Shown here: positions 43,601 through 55,760 of the stretch, piece after piece
Position numbering within the stretch: position 1 is the stretch's first letter
Layout of the letters: each line of letters opens with the position of its first letter
Assembly: GCA_029215795.1 (NCBI GenBank)
Contig: JARDYH010000003.1
Location: 102,394,609-102,458,608 of the forward strand
Direction of reading: 5' to 3'
Origin: Anniella stebbinsi
Taxonomy: Eukaryota; Chordata; Lepidosauria; Squamata; Anniellidae
DNA length: 64,000 bases
Program-made: the position numbers and the translations under genes
Notes under the pieces: generated by a model
The model's input: only the letters and a program-made list of their open reading frames with translations
Database searches by the model: none
What the model was told of the DNA's origin: nothing

Positions 43601-46600
43601 AAAAAGAAAAGTAAGTACAAATAAGACATGATATCTGTATATGTTTTGTTATGTTATCAAAGCTGTTTAAACCAAATTAAAACTTACCCTTTTTGTTTAA
43701 GCCTTGATTTAAATGGAGAATGGGCATTGTAATTATTTGCTTGGTCATTCTCTGTGAACTAGCAGAGATGAATATCTTTTTTATTTTGTTTAGGAAAAGA
43801 TCAGAATCTCGTGTTATAGAGATTTATATGGAAGCATTTTTAACCTTCCATCACATAGCCTGTCACCTCCATGGAGACGAGTACATAAAAAAAAAAACCC
43901 TTAACATAAAGGTTAAGGTAACTTTTATTCATACACATTACAACAAACGGATCTCCTCCTTTCCCTAGGTGGATATAGGTATGTGGAGTCCAGTAGAGGT
44001 TTTGTCATGTGGTCCAGTCAGCAGAGGCCATAATTCCTTTTCTGCTGCCTCCCTTTCTTGTTTCTCCCAGAATGCTTCTGCAATTAGGCATTATGTGCAT
44101 CTCCAACCATGCCCAATCCTGGAGACTTGGAGCATGGGGAGTTCAGCCAGAGCAGAGATTGGCTCCATGAAGTCCCCCTTTGGGCCATCTGTGCATATCC
44201 CCTCCTTCTCTGGCCTTCCAGTTTGCTCACTCTTGTTTCCCTCCTCTCTGGGCCTCTCTCAACTTTCTTTTCCTTTTCTCTCTTCTCCTAGTCTCCTCTG
44301 GCCTCAGCTTTCCCACTGTCTCTATTCCAAGATTTTGATTTCTCCACCTTTCCCTTCCTGGTCATTTTTCTCCTTCCACCCCACTCAGGGCTGGTGTCAA
44401 GGGTAGGCATGGTTGGGCACTCACCAAAGGTCCACACCCCCTGACCTTGCTCTCCACAGCCTCCATGCTCTCTGCCTGTCAAGCAAGAGATAGAAATTAT
44501 GAAAAAAGAGAATGTGGAGCAAAGCAGGACAATGTCAGGAAGAAGACAGACTAACTGAGGGAGGGAGCATTCAGAGTCTCTTTCCTAAGGGCTCTCAAAA
44601 CCTTGAAGACAGCACTACTTCTACCTTTTGTCCCCAGCTTTCTTTCCCCCCCCCCCACACCTCCACTTCCATCCTGGGAACATTTTAAAGGGCCCTGTGG
44701 GCTCTCAGTTGCACCCTTCGAACTGATACCAAAATGTATGGATTTTTGAACACATTTTTCCTCATGTATCTATGTGCATATTTGAAGAAATGCATACAAA
44801 AATGCATGTGAATTTTCATGTGGACTTTTTACTGATACAGACACAAGACAGAATGAACTTGCACTTCAAGAAGTTTGAATGTTATAAAAACTAAAACAGT
44901 TTTGTCCATCCCCAACTATTCCCCTTCCCTCTGCCAGAATGGCACCATTCTAGTTGTAGGATGGTTGCTATTAAGCATTGGCTACTGAAACTCCAGAGGT
45001 TTCATGTGAAAAAATTATGTGCCATCCTCTTCCTAACAATGTTTTATTTTCTTAAACTGCTTGTTTAACAAAGTCAAAATTGATTTGTTTTATGCAGTTT
45101 TAATTAATCTGCTTCTCATATTTCATCTGTCAAGCAAACCAAACATACTTAAATGAAGTTCAATGAAACAAGAAGAATACATTTTAAATGCATTTAATGG
45201 TTCAAACAAGTAAAGTTAATTTAGTTAGGTTATATTCATATTTGGTACCATTGTAAAATTCATAAAATAAACAAATATTTGAACTTCATTAAAAATGGTT
45301 CTGTGCTTTTTTGAGTCACAACAGTCAACGTATTTTATTTGTAAAAGGAGAGTTTTAATAGGAAAATTACCAGGAAAATAAACAGATAGCAGAGAGATAG
45401 ACATTTTTAAGATTATAACTTCATTTTAATTACCCCAGATCAATATTCTAAACTGACAGTCATTTAAGTTTCTGTTGTTAATATACTGCTTTAGTGCTAG
45501 GTGCCTACATCTGCTCTTCAATAAACTGTCAAATAAAATTGCAAGTATTCAGCTATCTGCATGTAGCTCTAAAATCAGAAAACTTGCTCAACGGCATCCA
45601 CCTGTCCAAGCTTTAACATCTCTCCAAGATAAATATTTTACCTGACATTTATCTCAAAAAATCACCTGTTCAATCAACATTATTTGCTTTAATATAATCA
45701 ATCTTGGCCTAATGGAAATAAGGCAGCTGGCAAAAGTAATTTACAATTTGTATTGCTGAAATTACAGTGTTATCTCCCTTAGTGGCTCTTTTGCCAAGGG
45801 ATGTCTGAGAAATTTGTTTCATTTTGTTTTTTATCATGATTTACCCAGTTCACACATTCTGGACTGAACATGGACTTAGATTTCCAAGCCTGCAATGTGA
45901 TTCGCAGGCGCACCCCCCCCCCCTCCAATGCAAACAACTACCTTTTAATCAATGGAAGAAGAATGTGTACATTTCAAAGATGCACACAATTGATGCGTAT
46001 ATTTGGAAAAAAATATGCACTAAAAAAATCATGGATTTTCATGTGGGGGGGGGGAAGCATCTTGCAATATGATATGGACTCACAACGCCAGAACAAACAT
46101 CAAGATGGAATTTGGAGAACTTTGGCGAGCTCAAGTTTTGCTGATGCACGCATCCCTACTTTGCCTGCCTACATTAGAGATATTTTACCTCCGCGTTATC
46201 ATAGGAGGAGCCTATGGTGCAAGACAGAAGAACCAAAGATAATAAATTTGGAAATAGGGTTGATGTTCCCTCTAGGCCACAATTTAGTGCCTTGATCAAT
46301 TTAGTGCCTTCTCTCACATGTAGCTTACAATACTCTTGCATTACGAATTCCCTCTTGTTGCCCCATGCATGGGAAAATGTAAGTGCTGGAAGGCCCCTTA
46401 CCCATCTAATACAACATCATGGCAGCTTGTGGTTTCACCTGCCAAATTGCCTCATCAGGTATTACTTTCCAGAACAGGAAAACCAGTCTATCAAGTCCCC
46501 CACAACCATTAGATTTGCCTTAATGGACAGAGCTTAAGTTTATTCACTTCCATCCATCTACCATTGATTGTAGAACCAGGCATGTTTTCTAGGGCCTAAC

Positions 46601-46671
46601 TGCTTCACCTGGATTAGATGAAAAAAAGGAGAAAGAAAGAGGGCTGGATGTAATCAGCATACTGTTGACAC

Positions 46672-46991
46672 TAGGCTGACCAGATGAAAAGGAGGACAGG
46701 GCTCCTGTATCTTTAACAGTTGCAGAGAAAAGGCAATTTCAGCAGGAGTCATTTGTATGCAATTCGTACCTGGTGAAATTCCCTCTTCATTACAACAGTT
46801 AAAGCTGCAGGGGCCCTGCCCTCTTGTGTATCTGGTCACTCTAGTATAGTGCCTGCAACTTTAACTGTTGTGATGAAGAGGGAATTTCACCAGGTACTAA
46901 TTGCATACAAATGACACTGGCTGAAATTCCCTTTTCTCTGCAACTGTTAAAGATACAGGAGCCCTGTCCTCCTTTTCATATGGTCAGCCTA
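46672..46991. mobile_element. Complete 320-bp palindromic MITE, hAT type
   Basis: Starts TAGGCTGACCAGATG and ends CATATGGTCAGCCTA, with arms almost fully complementary (ctcctgtatctttaacagtt and its partner). It is flanked by the exact 8-bp target duplication GTTGACAC (46664-46671 and 46992-46999). A second inner palindrome pairs cctcttcattacaacagtta with its complement around the ggtcactctagtatagtg centre. No coding capacity. Confidence 0.92.
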
Positions 46992-47689
46992 GTTGACACC
47001 GAACCTAACCACCTCTCACAGTATCCCTGAGAAACACAACAGGAGAATTCCCCCAGGGAGAAACAAAAAACACTCCGCATGGTGAGCCTATGTCCAGGAA
47101 TTAGGACATAATGCAAGTAACTGTGATGTAGTTCAAGATGGGAAACCCCTGACTCGCGATTTGGATGCATCCCGCAGGGCCTCCCAATCCAGCCCTCACC
47201 TCAGCCCCGTGCAGCAATTAGGCTTTTTAAAAAGCTTCAAATGTTGCCAAGGACAAATCAATATTGGTACAACCCCATATGCATCAATGGCAGCCCTTAA
47301 AACATATCTATGTCTTCAGTACTAATAACATCTCAGTTGTGTCCAAGTAAAGATGAACAAATTAGCAACAGATTAGGTATCTGGAAACATTTAAGTCGTT
47401 TTAGCAAAATGTGAATCATTATTAGGAAAATATGTGTTTTTCTTCTGCTGGGCATTATTCCATAACATTTTGTTCACTGCAAATGAGCTTGATCAAGTGA
47501 GAGAAAATCAAACAAAGAGCAAGTTATTTGTTTGTTTGTGCAAGAAAATGAACTGTTTGTTCTAAATTTTAGAAAAGATAAAATTCAGAGTGGCACTAAC
47601 ACTGCTTTAGGGCATTTATGTGACAAGCCAACTGAATTTGGTAATCTGCTTTACTAAGGGCTGGAAATGATCTGTTTCCCCTTGGGTTC

Positions 47690-48560
47690 ACATGGAGGAT
47701 AAAGTTCAGGTGACACTGCCCCTGTTGCTCCATATTTTCCCAAGAACTATCCAAAATTTGGTATCTTTAAGCAACTTGAGACTTTCAAGATGTGCAAGTG
47801 TACTTTATGGGCATGTTTGCACTGAGATGAAGTGGTTTAAAATGACAGGCTTATTTCGACTTCTCCACCACCACTGCACCTGCAGAGACTTGTCCAGCAA
47901 AGCTTTTTTGGAAGGTCACAGGCCTATTACACTCTGGCCCACAAGAAGAAAAGGTGGACCACTCGCTAGCTCATTGTGACCAATTTGCATGACAGTTTGC
48001 ATATGAAATGACTTTGATGCCACAGTTGATACAGGTCCAGTAGATTTAACTTTGGTCCCTCCTTGTCCATTTACAATGGATATTGTTCAATTTGTACAGC
48101 CCAAAGATTGGGACAGGATCCTTGGAAAGGTGATGCCTACGACATGTGGGCTGAGCCGTTACTCTTCCTGGCTTATTAAAGCAGCCAAAAGTGGGTGGTG
48201 GAGGACTGGCTGAGTGGCATAGGGTAGTGATGAATGCCACATTATGAAAAGGTATGATTCCATCTTGCCTAAAAGAGGCAGTGGTAAGATTATTGTTAAA
48301 AAGAAAAGAAAGAAAACCTCCCTTAACCCCACAGTATTAGAAAATTTCCATCCGGTCTCCGATATTCCATGTGGTGACTTCTTAGTTCCAGGGATTTCTG
48401 GATAAAATGGATTATCTACATCCATTTCAATCTGGCTTCAGGTCTGGTTATGGGACAGAGACTACTTTTGTCACCTTGGGAACTGGATAGGGGTAGTGTG
48501 TCCCTGTTGGTTCTCCTGGATCTCTCATCACCTTTCAATACCATGAATTCAATACACACC
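47690..48560 (+). mobile_element. Decayed L2 LINE, reverse-transcriptase region
   Basis: Translated pieces in order: an LFRLL-like block near 47850, CPFTMDIVQF, KVMPTTCG, SSWLIKAAKS, LKEAVV-like, KKTSLNPTVLENFHPVSDIP, SISIWLQVW or FQSGFRSGYGTET-like, and LLVLLDLSSPFNTMNS-like. The order fits L2 ORF2 from the linker to the LDLSAAFDTIDH block, with frame breaks. It ends near an (AAAT)n run at 48585. Confidence 0.7.
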
Positions 48561-49476
48561 TGTCCCCCATAAAATGCAATAAATAAATAAATAAATAAAG
48601 CCTCCATTGACTGCAATGGAGAGTTGTCTTTAAAGTTGTCTCCAACCTTTTTGGGCCCATGAGCACAGTTGGCATTTTGAAAAAGTGCCCTGGGCACCAT
48701 CACAAATTATTGTGTGTGTGTGTGTGGGGGGGGTAATCACAAAAAAATTAGAAGCAGCCCCTTATCTGTATTTTTGTGTATGCACATGACTATGCACCTG
48801 TGTGTCCTGTCTATTCTGGTTCTCTCGCCATTTGCACGGGGTGAGATAAAGCCTCCCATGCCAAAAATTGGCTGGAGGGTGGTGGTGATCTGGGACTGCC
48901 TGAAGAATCCTTGGTGGGGGTGGATTTTGCCCCCACTCCAGCTGTTTTTCAGCAGGAGGCCCTTTTCACTCTCTATGCAAGCCCTATGAGGAATCAATTC
49001 ACAGGCTTGAATGTGGAAGCCTCCCTGCCAAAAATTGGTTGGGGCGGTGGGCAAAGTTCACCTCCCAAGGACCCTGTTGCACCAAGGGTCATGGTGGGGG
49101 GGGAGTGCATTTGCCTGCCCCCACCCCGACAGCCACGCTTCAGCTAGGAGGACTCCCCCCCCCCATAGAATTGAATGAAGGAATCTGTCCATTCACTCGC
49201 ACAGGTTGTGGGGAATAGCTTGGCGGTTTCCTCAGCCTAGACGTTCAGGTGTCACTCGCAGGTGCTGCATTGGGGACCCCTGCTCCAGAAAGAGATTGAC
49301 AATAGACAGGAGTCCTAAGCATGAGCAGTCAAAACAAGGGGCTATTGAGTCTTCAATAGCCATTGCCAACACCTCATATGGATGAGAACAGAGAGAAGCC
49401 CTTCCCGTTTTAGATAGATAAATAATAGGAATTGCTCATTTGGATATAGAAATTAAAGTCATGCCCAGCCATCTTT

Positions 49477-49567
49477 CAGGGCTGCTTTCAGGTGGATTCC
49501 TGCATTCAGCAGGGGATGGACTTGATGGCCTTATAGGCCCCTTCCAACTCTACTGTTCTAGATTCTA
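49477..49567 (+). mobile_element. CR1 3' terminus
   Basis: gctttcaggtggattcctgc, ttgatggccttataggcccc, ttccaactctactgttct and gattctatg. Only the last 90 bp of a CR1 copy. Confidence 0.8.
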
Positions 49568-50237
49568 TGTACTAGTATCATGGCCAGACTGGTGTCCCAA
49601 TTTCTTTCTTGCCACCAGCAGTGTATGGCAGCTTATCAGGCGCTTGATAAACCTCCTGGTTTTGCTGCAAACATGCACACATACTACAAAAACAAATGTG
49701 ATGTGTGTTGGGGAGTGTCAAGTGTAGAGGAGCATCAAGCCACAATCCATGGCCAATGGACTGCAGGTTGATGGCTCACAAGTACTGCTTGCCTGCCACA
49801 GAGACAGTGTGTACTTAGCTATTATACTAGGCATCCAGATCTTGTGATAAATATATTCTACATTTCTTCCTTTCTACTTGCCCAGAATGTAATGATTGAT
49901 GCAGTATGAAATTGACCACTTGTGCTACATGTTGAAACACACATTTCTTCTCATACTGATGAGTAAAAAGCCAAGCCACCCTCCAGTAGTGCCACTTAAT
50001 CTGGCCTGTATATCATAAGCACTGGGTTAATAGCATTCATTTAAATGCTCCTCTTTCATTTTCCTATATCATTAGGATTTAGCGTGATATAGCCAAGAGA
50101 AACAATTAACCTGTGGAGGAACCTCTGCTGAGATCTTAAGCACCTTGCAATATTTTATCCATGACTTGCCCTTCAAGAAAGAGCAGCACAGAACTATGAT
50201 GTCATCCTCTATCTACAGAAAAAGCACAACTGTGGTT

Positions 50238-50309
50238 ATAGTTTTGATAACATTTTCATTAATAAAAAGATGCACATCTTTTTATTAATGAAAATGTTAT
50301 CAAAACTAT
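50238..50309. repeat. Perfect 72-bp palindrome, 35-bp arms, 2-nt spacer
   Basis: Left arm 50238-50272, spacer CA (50273-50274), right arm 50275-50309, with no mismatch. The arms are AT-rich (atagttttgataacattt... and its exact complement). No terminal motif or target duplication marks it as a transposon. Confidence 0.97.
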
Positions 50310-50867
50310 GCTCTGCTTAATGCTTGACACAGGAAAAGGAACATAGTTCTTCAACACCTCCTATACTTACCCATCAATCTGTCTAATTGTTACCTTTTCA
50401 TCTTTTGAATTAACCACTACTTCCCACAGGCTGCTCAGTAGAAGCAGAATGTGTGAGGAGGTAAAAACACTTAGCACCCTGGCCAGCAACTAATTCTACT
50501 GGAGGGATAAACAAGAGTCCCATTTCACCACCACCCCAAACACAACTGTTAGTAATCCTGTGGCCACAAATATCTCTTCCTACCAATATACCCAGCTGTT
50601 TCTGCATTGGCAGCTGGAAGGCTGGATAATTATCCTGGGAAGTGGAAGGGGAGATTTGGCTCTGGGCCCCACAATTGCTGATCTTATGCCAGAATTTGTT
50701 TTTACTTTGTGCCTGTGCTTGCAAACACACACAAGGTTCAGTAGTGAAAGAAGTCTACAACTTCACATTATATAGACAAACCATAGCCATATTTGTTTGT
50801 GGTGAATTTGGAAGCTCCAACAAAGGCAAATATCTGAGAAATTTTGAGGGAAGCTTCATACAGCCTA

Positions 50868-50992
50868 GTTCGGAGCAGCAGATGGCAGCGGACATAGCAG
50901 GGGACAAGGCCCAGGTAAGGAGTGCAAGGGGAGGAGGGAGAGAGGGGTCCCCCTTACCTGGGCCTTGTCCGCTGCCGTCCGCTGCTCTGAAC
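50868..50992. repeat. Foldback sequence with AGGTAAG words
   Basis: Arms starting gttcggagcagcagatggca and ending tgccgtccgctgctctgaac pair with few mismatches around a purine-rich centre. Each arm contains CAGGTAAG (50912-50919 plus, 50953-50960 minus). Composition and words (gcagcgga, ggcccaggtaagg) resemble the interior of the GC-rich foldback hAT elements, but TAGGGATG ends are missing. Confidence 0.7.
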
Positions 50993-51005
50993 TACTGAGA
51001 ACTAG

Positions 51006-51282
51006 GAATAATGGACACGGAATAATGGGCTCAAGTGACAGGAAGCCAGATTCCGGCTGGACATCAAGAAAAACTTCCTGACTGTTAGAGCAATTCGACA
51101 ATGGAACCAATTACCTAGGGAGGTGGTAGGCTCTCCCACATTAGAGGCATTCAAGAGGCAGCTGGACAACCATTTTTCAGGGATGCTTTAAGGTAGATTC
51201 CTGCATTGAGCAGGGGATTGGACTTGATGGCCTTATAGGCCCCTTCCAGCTCTACTATTCTATGATTCTATGATTCTATGAA
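51006..51282 (+). mobile_element. CR1 3' end
   Basis: aataatgggctcaagtgaca, agattccggctggacatcaa, attcgacaatggaaccaatt and ggattggacttgatggcctt, ending in three ATTCTATG units. A typical CR1 tail; little diverged. Confidence 0.9.
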
Positions 51283-51515
51283 AGGTTATAACATCTCAGA
51301 CTATCTAGATTACAGAAAAGGCAAGTGAGGGGAGACGTGATAGTGGTGCATAAAATTATTCATGGTGTGGGATTCCCTGGTTCATCCCATGAAGCTGGTT
51401 GGTGGGAGATTCAGGACAAATAAAAAGACGTTCTTCTTCACACAGCGCATAGTTAACTATAGAATTTAGTATCACAAGATGTTGTGCTGGCCACCAATTT
51501 GGATTTCATGCCCTC
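51283..51515 (+). mobile_element. CR1-type fragment, TTATGTTC-tail subfamily
   Basis: ggggagacgtgatagtggtg, cataaaattattcatggtgt, tgaagctggttggtgggaga, acacagcgcatagttaacta and gctggccaccaatttgga match the upstream part of the subfamily seen at 20400 and 42140. It is cut off before the tail. Confidence 0.65.
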
Positions 51516-51890
51516 CTTTCCATATAGTCACCCTATGACTATTCCCCCTTCTGAAGAGGTTATTATGGCAGACCATAATAACAGTTTTCATGTGCCCATT
51601 TGCTTTATGAGGCAGGTGCTCCTGAAGGCTACCAAGCAGAGGGACTATCAGGCCATAAAGTTGCCTAGCTGGGTCTGCCAGAAACCTGGCCTCACCACTC
51701 TTGGTAGGTCCATGTTTTACAGTAACCAGTCTCAGCTGAACTTGATGGGAATTAAACTTGGGTTTAATTTACTGACCTCCCCTTGCTTGGCCTTGCAGGG
51801 AACTATAGGGAAAGACAGAGCAGGCATACATAGCATGCTGGGAGTGGCAAATCTAAAAGCCAGTATGTTGTTTTTCAAGAACCAAGGAAA

Positions 51891-52298
51891 TTCATAGACT
51901 CACAGAATAGTAGAGTTGGAAGGGGCCTATAAAGGCCATCGAGTCCAACCCCCTGCTCAATGCAGGAATCTACCTTAAAGCATCCCTGACAGATGTTGTC
52001 CAGTTGCCTCTTGAATGCCTCTAGTGTTGGAGAGCCCACAACCTCCCTAGGCAATTGGTTCCATTGTCGTATTGCTCTGTCAGGAAGTTTTTCTTGATGT
52101 CCAGCCGGAATCTGGCTTCCTGTCACTTGAGCCCATTATTCCATGTCCTGCACTCTGGGTTGATTGAGAAGTGATCCTGGCCCTTCTCTGTGTGACAACC
52201 TTTCAAGTACTTGAAGAGTGCTATCATGTCTCCTCTCAATCTTCTCTTCTCCAGGCTAAACATGCCCAGTTCTTTCAGTCTCTCCTCATGGGTGGCTG
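51891..52298 (-). mobile_element. CR1 3' end
   Basis: Complement of the plus-strand copies: catagactcacagaatagta, cgagtccaaccccctgctca, cctccctaggcaattggttc, gtccagccggaatctggctt and cttctccaggctaaacatgc. It is about 400 bp with intact ordering and lies less than 700 bp from the opposite-strand copy at 51006. Confidence 0.9.
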
Positions 52299-52984
52299 AC
52301 TTCAATTATCCTCACATAGACTTGATAAAAGCATGTTCAAGTCACAACAAAAAGATAACATTTCTAGATATCCCATTTTCCTCTTTAGTGTTTTGTTTTG
52401 TTGAAATGTTACAATGAAAATTTGATTTAAAAAAATATACTCTAAATGACTCTGCCTTAGAACAGTTGATCATGGAACTGACCAGAGGGAAGGTGACAGT
52501 AGGCTTAATCCTCAATGGCATCAAGGAATTGGTGCAGGGCATAAGAGTTGTTGAACCAATTGGAAACAATGACTACAGTGGGTTCAAATTTAATTTATAT
52601 GTAATTGGACAATTGCCAAGATGACCAAAACAGTCAAGTCTGACTTCAAAAGATGAAACTTCTAAAAATGGAGAGGCTTAGTAAAAAGGAAGTTGAAAGG
52701 GAAAGTCAAGAGGGTCAATAAGGGATGCAATAAAATAATCCGAGGAACATGTTGCTAAAAGTGTTAAGACTAACAGTATTGCTAAAAGCATTAAGGCCTT
52801 CAAATACAAGGATATTAAAAAAATATGCTAAAGTAGGTTCAGGAAATTGTAGAGAAGCTGGATGAATTTTTGTTTCTATCTCCATTGCAGAAGATGGAGT
52901 GCAGACACTTATGCCTGAACTGATATTTTCAGTAAGGAAGTCTAAAGAACTGTTGCAAATAGTAGTGATATGAAGTTTTAGGCT

Positions 52985-53050
52985 ACAATTCTCATCAGCC
53001 CCAGCCAATATGGCCTATGGTCAGAGATGATAGAAGCTGTAGTCCAAAGT
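52985..53050. mobile_element. Single arm of the gggagttg-type MITE
   Basis: acaattctcatcagccccag, ccaatatggcctatggtcag and tgtagtcc correspond to one arm of the MITEs at 32815-32955 and 63462-63582. Confidence 0.35.
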
Positions 53051-53830
53051 ATCTAGACAAGTCCAAAACAATCCAGACAAGATGGATTGTTAGTAGGTTA
53101 AGAAAACAAGAATGCCTTTGGGCACACCACTGTAGATAATGTTAAGTAATTACAACTTGAACATTCAAAGATAGTTTTCAATTTGAATTTATATGAATCA
53201 TAAGTAGATAGAAACTGTCCAATATGTACATATAATTCCTGTTATACACACAAATGGATGTGGTACATAATAAATCAACTGAATTTCTCTAAGTCCAGTT
53301 AATAGTAATTATATAATGAAACAATTTAATAAACAATTCAGGACTGTTATATAATGAAACAATATAATAATAAACAATCCAGGGCTTTGACAAGATTCTA
53401 GATACAATTCTTGTTTCACATTGGTTTCTTCAAGAAAGCCTTGTAGATACTGTAATAAAAAGAAAAATTTCAAACTCCTGTTCCATGTTCACACATCTAA
53501 TATTAACAACCCAAATAACATACTTATTTAGTAACAACATATCATCCCCACCTATTTACTCACCAACAAGTTTTGTCTGGAAAAGTCTTTCCAAGTATAG
53601 TATTATTTTCTTAATATTTGGCTGCTATATCCTGTTTATTGGGAAATCTACTGACAAAACCATAACACTGTTAGTTATATACATCCTCCTAACTGAGAAT
53701 AAAATAGATATTAAATCTACACCAGAGAAGAGAAATAACAGACCTTGCTTCAGTATGTAAGAAATGAATAGTTTTTGCAAGTCAGCAAATAGTAGGTTAT
53801 ACAAAAATAGTAGGTTATACATCTCTCCAG

Positions 53831-53832
53831 TT

Positions 53833-53872
<40 letters not shown>

Positions 53873-53928
53873 TTACATTTGTATGCCGCCCCATAGCCGA
53901 AGCTCTCTGGGCATTCTACCTGCTTTAA
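53831..53928 (-). mobile_element. LINE 3' terminus with (TTTA)n tail
   Basis: (TTTA)n at 53831-53873 followed by gtatgccgccccatagccga and agctctctgggc, the complement of the terminus at 22675-22734. Confidence 0.7.
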
Positions 53929-54149
53929 ATGGGGTTGTACTCCACTGAAAGGCGCAAGTTCATCATCTGGTAGTGCTTATAGATCCAGATCTGTCACTTG
54001 AGGCCCCAGTGGCTTCAGTGGCATGAAGTGCCTTTTATTACTTTCAGCCGATATACCAGCTATGATCCTACTTGCACAGAGATAGCCTGGCTACAGTAAT
54101 CCATTCACTGGTAACTTCCCCACTTATTACCTCTGGGGTTACCTCTGAA

Positions 54150-55760
54150 TATCATCCAGAATCTTCAGTTAATGTAGAATAGAACACCAACGCTGGGACT
54201 GGCCATTTTGAACATATCACTCCAGTGCTGTGACAATTGCACTGGTTGTCAGTCGGTTTCCGGTCCCAATTCCAAATGGTATTGCAGACCTTTAAAGCCC
54301 TAAATGCTTAGGTCTAAACTACTTAAGATGTGCCTTCTTCCATATGTTCTTGCCCGATTGCCAAGATCATGTTCAGAGACAATGGTGTGATGGTTGGCTA
54401 CCAGAAAAAGAACCTTCTCTGTAGTGTCCCCCGCCTATGGAATGTCCTTCCCAGGGAGATCTGCTTGGCATCTCCATTGTATACATTTAGACTAGGGATG
54501 TGCACTGGATCGGACCCGATCCACGATCCGAGTCCGGTCCAGTGGGAAATCGGATAAATTATCCGATTTCCGATCCGACAGCTGGATCGGCCGATCCAAT
54601 CCGAACCGGTCCGAAAAGGCTCTGAACCGGTTCGGCGGATCGGCGGGCACCCACTGGCGCCCACCGCCACTTCCATTGGCGGGCGCCAGCGGGGAGGAGG
54701 GGGCGGGAGGAGGGGGGCCCTTACCTTTCCGGCCCGTCCGCTCCCGTCCGGCGCCGGCGGCAACTACCAGCGGGTTCCGCAGCCTACTCCAGGGTGGCGT
54801 GCCGGGTGATGTCATCACCCGGCGCGCTACTCTAGAGCAGGCCGCGGAGCCCGCTGGTAGTAGCCGCCGGTGCCGGACGGGAGCGGACGGGCCGGGAAGG
54901 TAAGCAGGGGGCGCGCGGAGGGGAGGAGGGGGGCCCTTACCTTCCCGGCCCGTCCGCTCCCGTCCGGCGCCGGCGGCTACTACCAGCGGGTTCCGCAGCC
55001 TACTCCAGGGTGGCGCGCCGGGTGATGTCATCACCCGGCGTGCTACTCTAGAGCAGGCCGCGGAGCCCGCTGGTAGTAGCCGCCGGTGCCGGACGGGAGC
55101 GGACGGGCCGGGAAGGTAAGCAGGGGGCGCATGGAGGGGAGGAGGGGGGCCCTTACCTTCCCGGCCCGTCCGCTCCCGTCCGGCGCCGGCGGCTACTACC
55201 AGCGGGCTCCGCGGCCTGCTCCAGGGTGGCGCGCCGGCGCCGGACGGGAGCGAACGGCCCTAACAGGTAAGCAGTGGCGGGGAAGGGGGCTTACCCCCCC
55301 GGAGCCGTCCGCTTCTATCCGCGGGCGCCCGCGGGCGCCCGCGGATGGAAGCGGACGGCCCCAGGGGGGGTAGGGAGCGCGGGGGAGGGGGCTTACCTGC
55401 CGGGGCCATCCACAGCGGACGGCCTCAGGGGGGGAGGGAGTTAGGCCCCCCCTCACCCACCCGCCGCCATTTTTTCCTCTTAGACTTGCATTGCAATGCA
55501 AGTCTATGGGGAAAAAAATGGCGGCCGATCCAAAAATTTCCGATTTTTGGATCGGGATCGGACTCGATCCGGTCCGGGGGGCCTCCGATTTTGTCCGAAC
55601 CGATCCATGACAAAATTGGAGGTCCCGATCCGGGTCCCGATCCGATCCGGGGGGTCCGTGCACATCCCTAATTTAGACATCTTTGAGCAGGCTAAACCTT
55701 TCGTCTGTTGCTTTATTAATTTTATTGCTGGCTCATCCTCAATGTTTTAAACAGAAAGAT
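54150..55760 (+). mobile_element. L2-type LINE 3' coding remnant split by a hAT element
   Basis: The part 54150-54492 encodes GHFEHITPVL, QLHWLSVGFRSQFQMV, TFKALNA, then LLCSVPRLWNVLPREI and SPLYTFR. The sequence is resumed after the hAT element at 55671-55760 (atttagacatctttgagcag). The hAT target duplication ATTTAGAC falls inside the LINE remnant. The hAT insertion is therefore the younger event. Confidence 0.65.
54493..55670. mobile_element. Foldback hAT-type element, GC-rich interior with tandem palindromes (copy A2)
   Basis: 1,178 bp, TAGGGATGTGCACTGG to GTGCACATCCCTA, with perfect target duplication ATTTAGAC (54485-54492 and 55671-55678). The subterminal zones are packed with GATCCG/CGGATC words. 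The interior is tandem: units start at 54720, 54936 and 55152 (period 216 bp). Each is itself palindromic around TGATGTCATCA (54807-54817 and 55023-55033); the third lacks the centre. A hairpin ttgcattgcaatgcaa sits near 55485-55500. Very GC- and CpG-rich against AT-rich flanks. No transposase. Confidence 0.9.

Noticed and set aside
54492..55034. 180-codon minus-strand frame rich in Gly, Arg and Pro
   Set aside because: It reads through the GC-rich palindromic transposon; repeated peptide blocks mirror the 216-bp DNA units and no family resemblance exists.
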